Part shown: piece by piece, positions 58,385-64,000 of the stretch
How the letters are laid out: each line of letters opens with the position of its first letter
How positions within the stretch are numbered: the stretch's first letter is position 1
Origin: Aphrophora alni
Lineage: Eukaryota; Arthropoda; Insecta; Hemiptera; Aphrophoridae
Reading direction: 5' to 3'
DNA: 64,000 nt
NCBI GenBank assembly: GCA_963513935.1
Contig: OY740771.1
Coordinates: forward strand, 14,103,138-14,167,137
The notes under the pieces: model-generated
What the model was told of the DNA's origin: nothing
The model's input: the letters and a program-made list of their open reading frames with translations, nothing else
Databases searched by the model: none
Translations under genes and position numbers: made by a program

Positions 58385-59310
58385 ATTTACTGACTTCTGT
58401 AATCCCTAGAAGTCCCTCCAATTCCTCGAACCACCACTTTTAGAGTCTCCCAAATTTAGTCCAGCCTACAAACAAAATATTTTTTGTAGTTTTTCCTACT
58501 TCCACTGGCTCTACAAAGCTTGACATGTTTCAAAAGCTTTCCCTTTCATTTATCTCTTGAACGACTCTTTTTCTTCTTCCGACTTTCATAAACGATAGAT
58601 CTTCATCTACGTCTTCGGGGTTTACAAAATTATATACTACCAAAGTGAATTGCCTTTGCAGTTTCTTTAATTCGTGTCCACACTTGGAGATTTATATCAT
58701 AAAACATGTTACAGTTTGAATACATAGTTTCCAAGCGTGGACAAGGACGCCATTAACTATGAGTGCGTGAGACATCTTTCAAGAACATTTCCTTGTTCAC
58801 TTCTCTCCCGAACGATGCTTTTTCTTCATAATCGTTACATATTCCTCAACATCATTGAACAAACATTTTCGGGGTTTCCCAATTTTCTCCGCCACAGTCT
58901 GAAACCGACTTTGTAATTTTTCTTACAAAGGAAACTATAGACTACTCAATCATGGCATGTTTCAAGAACGTTATTCATTCATTTATTTCCTGGGGCGTTT
59001 TTTCATCTTCTACTTCCCGTAATCCTTAAATATTCATTCTTATATTTCAACCATCTTTTGTGTGGTCCTCTAACTTTCCTTCTATCCCCTGGCCTTCCTA
59101 ATTCTTTCCTTTAATTTCCACTGCTAAATCCTTAGGTCTTAACATATTTCAAAATCTTCATTTCTCTTTAGAAGAATTTTTTTTCTTCATATTTTGCCTT
59201 TCAAAGTCTCAGATCCCACGTCCTCTAAACAACTATGTCGTGGTTTCCGAACTAATTTTCTCCCTCCCCCTCGTCCTGTCTTAGTGAATGTTCTTTATGA
59301 TCTTTCATCC
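58385..59310 (-). pseudogene. tandem decayed copies of a LINE C-terminal module
   Basis: On the minus strand, at least four blocks resemble the GRPR.RW.DDVEEDL.IM...W...A..R terminal module of LINE ORF2. 59100-58965 reads RGPHKRWLKYKNEYLRI. 58880-58790 reads KIGKPRKCLFNDVEEYVTIM. 58630-58530 reads NPEDVDEDLSFMKVGRRKRV. A poorer block near 59250-59130 reads RTWDLRL...KAKYEEKK. Each is followed by 'tttcaag' or 'tttcaaa' just before 'catgt' (plus-strand reading), so the copies share flanks. Spacing is irregular (about 180-245 bp). The similarity is by pattern only. Confidence 0.45.
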
Positions 59311-60998
59311 ATGACATAACCAAAAGTCACACTTCTTTTTTAAATTCTATTTAATGCCACGCCTCAGTTTTTGTGTTAGTACTTCTACTACCCACTCTGC
59401 CAGCATTTTCCCGTCAGTTGATTCAATCAAACCGATGTGTGTGTGTTGCATACTACTAATGTATTTAAGTAGGTAGATAGTGAACTGGCTGAGGAGGGAT
59501 TAAACTACCATCAGTATATGAAACATGCATTACGGTGGTATTCTTGTTATTTCACCACAGTAAAAACCAAAATATTTCTCCCAGTTCTCCTTATTTTCAT
59601 CTGTTGGAGTACAAGTCTCACCTCTAAAGGTTACACTGGTATTATTATAGTTTTGTATACCTAAATAACTATGTTGGATTGCAATAATCTTGAATTGCTT
59701 CGAGACTAAATTATAGACATTGGTTGTTCAATGTTTTAGATATTTTCTCTTGTCTGTTACAGTAATTACAAAACCTAAAATATTTCGATCATTTTATTTA
59801 GATGACCAAAATACTTCTTACAATACTCCTGATCATCAAACAAAAATAATCTATACGTACACATTATCTGTTTATAACCCTTCCCCATACTCTTTGGTAT
59901 TGATTTGTCAAAACATAATTGAAAAAATCGTTTACCATGACGGCGTCTTAAAATTCGTAACTATAATTACAGAAAACCCATAGAAATATATTTCAAAGGG
60001 AATAAAACGTAAACAATGATTGTCAATTCAATTTATTTTATATAAACTCCTGTAATTACATCGTTTTAAATTCTTGTTCATTTATTATTTTTTTAGTTGA
60101 ATAGAAATTGCATTTAAAATTTGTCGTTTTGCACTTTGTCTCTTTCTTTCTATTCAATACGACAAAGTTTATTATTCTCATTTTGTTTTTACAAAGTTAA
60201 AGTGCAAATTGACATCCATTTGAATGGTTGGAAGAAAAGACACTTTTCATTGAAACGGACTGTTGAAACAATTTGTAATAATTTATTTTACGTACTGTGA
60301 ACGATAAATAATGTCTTGAAACTGGCAATTACTTTGGCTATTGTCGAAGTTGCCTTGAGTAAGAGCTAATGTTAAAGGCTGTGTTTATTATACTTAGTTA
60401 ACGTGCAGGTAGGGTTTAGTGCAGTTCACTTTATTACAACTATTTTTTTTTCTGTTTAAAAGTTGGAATACATGTTGCAGAGAAATAAATGTTATGTTTT
60501 ACATTCCTTGCGTATTAAGAATAATTTCGTGTTAGTGAGACAATTTAATAAGATTTTTTTTTATGGTTCGGATGTTTCGAATCAAATGAAATAAAATAAA
60601 ATCATTTAACTTTCTCACATTGCTAAAGAAATTTATGTGAAGGGTCAAATAATTTTCATTTTTTTGCAGCTTTATCGGTTTTAATCAATTTGTTTTTTTA
60701 TATATAAACTAAATGGTAGAAGAATATTTATAATTAGATTTTATAATAATAATTCTTTTTATGTTTATTTGGGTTTAATTATAGCTTTTATAGTAAAATT
60801 ACCAATATTTATATTTCTTTTTTGATTACCAAAAGCTGTAACGATTGAGTCCAAATAAAAAGAAGACGATAGGGTCCAAATAAAAAAGGGTAAAGCGTCT
60901 GCTAAAAACACGCGACTTCCTTCTAGGTTATTAGAGAGAGTTATATTTATAAAGTCGGAGTATTTAAAGCGGCATAGCTCCAATGTATCGATTTTTTC
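59310..60998. other. AT-rich sequence, no supported gene
   Basis: The frame 59720-59983 (+) is Tyr/Ile/Thr-rich with no domain. 60600-60650 ('ttaactttctcacattgc') matches the inverted right end of the dispersed family. 60840-60890 has a duplicated 'gtccaaataaaaa' phrase. Confidence 0.42.
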
Positions 60999-61073
60999 GT
61001 CAAATAAACATACACATTTATAATCAAAATAACTTCTATTTTTATTTTATTTGTTAGTCTATACCACACACAT

Positions 61074-61124
<51 letters not shown>

Positions 61125-61870
61125 AAAACAATAGTTTTATTCTCTTAACTACCCTAAGAACTTTTTTGTTACTGCTATATCATTGTAATAAAGGATATTC
61201 CGTAAGTAAGGTGCCATACTTTAGAAAATGATTCCGAGGATCAGGATAAAGAACAAATTTACCAAAAACGCTTAGTTTCCAAATATCTACATGTTTTTTA
61301 CAAAAAAGTGTAATTTTAAAAATAGAAAAGATATTGAGTTCAAATTTAGTAAAAGGATTTTGTATGTTATGTTTTATAAATTTAACGAAAAAAAAAACTT
61401 TTACCGAAAGCAGCCGTTTAAATTATAAAATATTGAATATCTCTAAAACCATTAACTTCGCAAAAATTCACAAAAGACAAAAAAAGGTTCCTACTTTAAT
61501 GACAAACAAAACAGTTTTTATTTTTCCTGTATATCAAAGGATAACTGTGTTATTGACCAAAAAATCTAATAATTACTTGATAGTTGTCTACTAAACCCAA
61601 GATTGACATAGAACCGAAATATTTTTGAATTTTAATATTTTAAATAGATAATTTTTTAATCCATTACTCTGGATTGTATAATAAATTCAAATGTAGCCCT
61701 TAGCTATTTCAAAATGGCGCCTATTGAATATTTTCCGTGTAAAATATCGAAACAAGTAGAATAATAAAAAAAATGTAAATTGTATTTATTAAACAAATTA
61801 ATGGCATTTTAAACTTTAATCGTTGTTTAATAACAACAAAAAGAACGACGGATGGAAAACGAAGCAGATT
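60999..61870. repeat. related foldback-element copy with poly-A expansion
   Basis: 60999-61080 ('tcaaataaacatacac', 'taatcaaaataacttctat') and 61125-61170 ('atagttttattctcttaact', 'accctaag') are an inverted copy of 53190-53375. Where the reference copy has 'aaaataaaatttccaactc', this copy has a 42-base A-run. 61333-61440 is a direct-orientation copy of 52770-52890 ('ttgagttcaaatttagtaaa', 'gcagccgttta'). 61845-61870 ('gatggaaaacgaagcag') resembles the right arm end. The frame 61334-61594 is a shadow. Confidence 0.55.
61080..61121. repeat. poly-A run of 42
   Basis: Uninterrupted A run, embedded in the inverted repeat copy described around it. Confidence 0.98.
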
Positions 61871-63233
61871 TGGACGTAAGTATGTAAAATCTTTTTGTTT
61901 TAAAATTTGTACACGTCAAATAATGTGGTCAAGTGAAGTGTTTTCCAATATTTGCGTTTATTTAAAAATTAAAATAGGATTAGTAATTTCTTTCATTTTT
62001 CAATTTGGCTCATTCAATTTGTCAGCGTTCTCTATAAAGTTTTTGTCTAGCCTATAATAGTCGTTAAATTTCGTTAGTCTATATGATAATTACAACTAAG
62101 GGTGACTACTAGTTGAGGTATTTATCTGACGCGGAAATTGATTTACTTCATTATTTGTAAATGAAGCATATTTAAACAAGCAGTGCTTTGATTAAGTAAG
62201 TGACCATTAAATAGAGAATATTAATTACTGTACAGGAATAACTGGGCATTACTCTAGAGGATATGGTAATACGATGGGGCTGGATAAGCACCACCATTGT
62301 AACCATTAACTTGTTTGCTTTCCATCACTGATAAAATAAATAAATCGAACAAAGTACAAACAGATTGAATAGATTTTATTCCGAAATAAGAGAGAATCGC
62401 TAGGGCTATAAATACATACGTTTTCCTATTTAGACTGTAGAAACGTTATCTGGGATCAAAAGGAGGGGAAAAATACAATTTCCTTTGTTTATCCATCTTT
62501 GTGACCCTCTAATGTCTTCCCTTAAAGCCAAAGTTACTCAACTAAAGCTTTCTGATATAAATCTACATATTTGTCGGACTCGTGGAGTGCTTGTGTTCAA
62601 ATCCTATTCCATATTGACCTTTTTCAGTTTCCTCAAAGCTTTATGGAACAGAGGTATTCTATTCTAACGGCGAATTGTCAATATTTTGCAATAAGGTACA
62701 AATTTATGATGTATTCATAATTTTATTAGCTGTGGACATAAAATAATAGTATATTTCATCACTAGGAACAAAAATGAAGCTTTTCGATACAAGCTCAACG
62801 TTTAACGGCCGATGCGGAGCGATGCCGGAATATAAGCGGGAATCGAAAAGCTTCTTTTGGTCCAAGTATTGAACTATATTTTTCGTTATTCTGCAAACAA
62901 TATAAGAAAACAATTTCACAAAAACTTAAACGTTATAATCTATTTACCTTCAAATCGATGGTAGCAGCTGTTTTAACGTTTATTTACATTATGCAGTTTT
63001 TTTTACAATCGAAAGAATCGGTTGTTTTTATAGATGCTTTACAATCGTTAATTAATTAGTGTAAACGAAGTAACAGCTAATGACCTCGACCTCAGCTGAT
63101 ATTTTTAGGTCCTAGGACTAAAAAGAACAACTTTAGCATCCCAATGAATGTATTCAAAATAGCTGTTTTTGAAGCAGTATAATGATAAATAAATTAATTA
63201 CTATTTTTACAGACCTAAGAATAAATATACAGT
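61871..63233. other. unannotated AT-rich sequence
   Basis: 62255-62340 matches the 'ggataagcaccacca' variant of the TIR-like end at 41168. Frames at 62485-62667 and 62704-62919 show no domain. Confidence 0.42.
62776..62854. repeat. inverted repeat 'gaagcttttcgat' around a GC-rich loop
   Basis: A perfect 13-base arm at 62776-62788 pairs with 62842-62854, separated by 53 bases that include 'cggccgatgcggagcgatgccgg', itself partly self-complementary. This is unusually GC-rich for the window. Confidence 0.7.
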
Positions 63234-64000
63234 GTGAGTCAAAAGTATAGATACACCCTGTTAAATTTTAAATGGATAAAGATAGAAAAATGAAACTCAG
63301 AACACCTTTCTAGGAAATAAAAGTGAACTTTTTAGTCACTATTACAACTTTGCCCATTTCCCCAAAATGGGATTTTTGGGGGGCAGCTCAAAATTTTTAA
63401 ATGTAAAGACCCATTAAGTGACACCTCATTTTAAAGTCCTTAATTAAAGAAGAAGGACAGTGGAAACCAGAGCTTTCTATCTCAACCCAGTGCAAAATGG
63501 CAGCTCATTGAAATTAACTAAAACTTCATTGAGGCACCTGTGAGTCAAAAGTATGGATACGCCCTGTTAAATTTTAAACGGATAAAGATAGAAAATTGAA
63601 ACTCAGAACACCTTTCTAAGAAATAAAAGTGAACTTTTTAGTCACTATTACAACTTTGCCCATTTCCCCAAAATGGGATTTTTGGGGGGCAGCTCAAAAT
63701 TTTTAAATGTAAAGACCCATTAAGTGACACCTCATTTTAAAGTCTTTAATTAAAGAAGAAGGACAGTGGAAACCAGAGCTTTCTATCTCAACCCAGTGCA
63801 AAATGGCAGCTCATTGAAATTAACTAAAACTTCATTGAGGCACCTGTGAGTCAAAAGTATGGATACGCCCTGTTAAATTTTAAACGGATAAAGATAGAAA
63901 ATTGAAACTCAGAACACCTTTCTAAGAAATAAAAGTGAACTTTTTAGTCACTATTACAACTTTGCCCATTTCCCCAAAATGGGATTTTTGGGGGGCAGCT
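63234..64000 (+). repeat. 306-bp satellite-like tandem repeat, 2.5 copies to window end
   Basis: Units starting 'gtgagtcaaaagtatggata' lie at 63234, 63540 and 63846 (period 306). The second and third are almost identical where both are visible, and the first differs at a few positions. Each contains 'ttgggggg' and 'cccatttccccaaaatggga', a local hairpin. The array is cut by the window edge. The high identity points to recent amplification or gene-conversion homogenisation. Confidence 0.94.

Overview
This window looks like nuclear DNA from an arthropod, most likely an insect. It is strongly AT-rich, has no operon-like layout, carries interstitial (TTAGG)n telomere-type repeat at about 10.13-10.29 kb and a shorter CCTAA block at 33.2 kb, and is full of decayed mariner, Tc1-like and LINE elements of kinds common in insects. 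It contains one 200-N assembly gap (44110-44309). I found no intact host protein gene. Open frames are mostly 60-130 codons, often without ATG, and many are tandem repeats or antisense shadows of transposon remnants. The window is best read as a large intergenic or intronic repeat landscape. A few protein-like frames of unknown origin (4389-4581, 20159-20386, 47389-47754, 54783-55016) are listed at low confidence.

Layout. 0.6-0.84 kb: minus-strand LINE C-terminal module. 1.1-1.7 kb: GC-richer duplicated repeat. 2.68-2.82 kb: possible 5S-like SINE. 3.58-4.2 kb: AT microsatellite and degenerate tandem repeat. 6.7-7.45 kb: two diverged direct duplications. 8.18-8.94 kb: short-unit minisatellite. 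9.81-9.97 kb: 57-bp tandem repeat. 10.13-10.29 kb: TTAGG block. 11.40-11.97 kb: 41-bp minisatellite. 12.69-13.74 kb: long foldback element. 14.47-14.89 kb: nearly perfect 194-bp-arm palindrome. 15.24-16.68 kb: long-TIR Tc1/mariner-superfamily element with a dead transposase. 17.41-17.63 kb: inverted tRNA-like SINE piece between 24-bp direct repeats. 19.41-19.84 kb: six 71-bp repeats.

21.3-23.4 kb: copies of an unclassified dispersed repeat, which also recurs at 39.7, 41.9, 48.5 and 53.9 kb. 24.7-25.55 kb: R1-like reverse transcriptase remnant. 26.6-27.3 kb: LINE C-terminus with a 40-bp tandem expansion. 29.46-31.19 kb: 125-bp tandem repeats running directly into a LINE reverse transcriptase. 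32.1-32.6 kb: Tc1-like transposase remnant. 34.27-34.8 kb: 190-bp tandem repeat. 35.05-36.26 kb: LINE RNase H end with tandem tail copies. 37.18, 40.74-41.01, 46.29 and 48.30 kb: modules resembling the hammerhead cores of Penelope-like terminal repeats. 43.69-44.10 kb: very long microsatellites beside the gap. 48.13-48.29 kb: retroposed initiator tRNA-Met with CCA and a 15-bp target duplication. 52.2-52.58 kb: LINE C-terminus. 52.62-53.75 kb: foldback element with 151-bp tandem repeats. 55.83-57.45 kb: mariner with an eleven-copy 41-bp expansion inside its transposase. 58.4-59.3 kb: decayed tandem copies of a LINE C-terminal module. 63.23-64.0 kb: 306-bp satellite running off the window end.

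No cooperating gene set is visible. The unifying theme is repeat turnover. Several unrelated transposon fragments have each been expanded into tandem arrays, and several others have been converted into snap-back inverted repeats.
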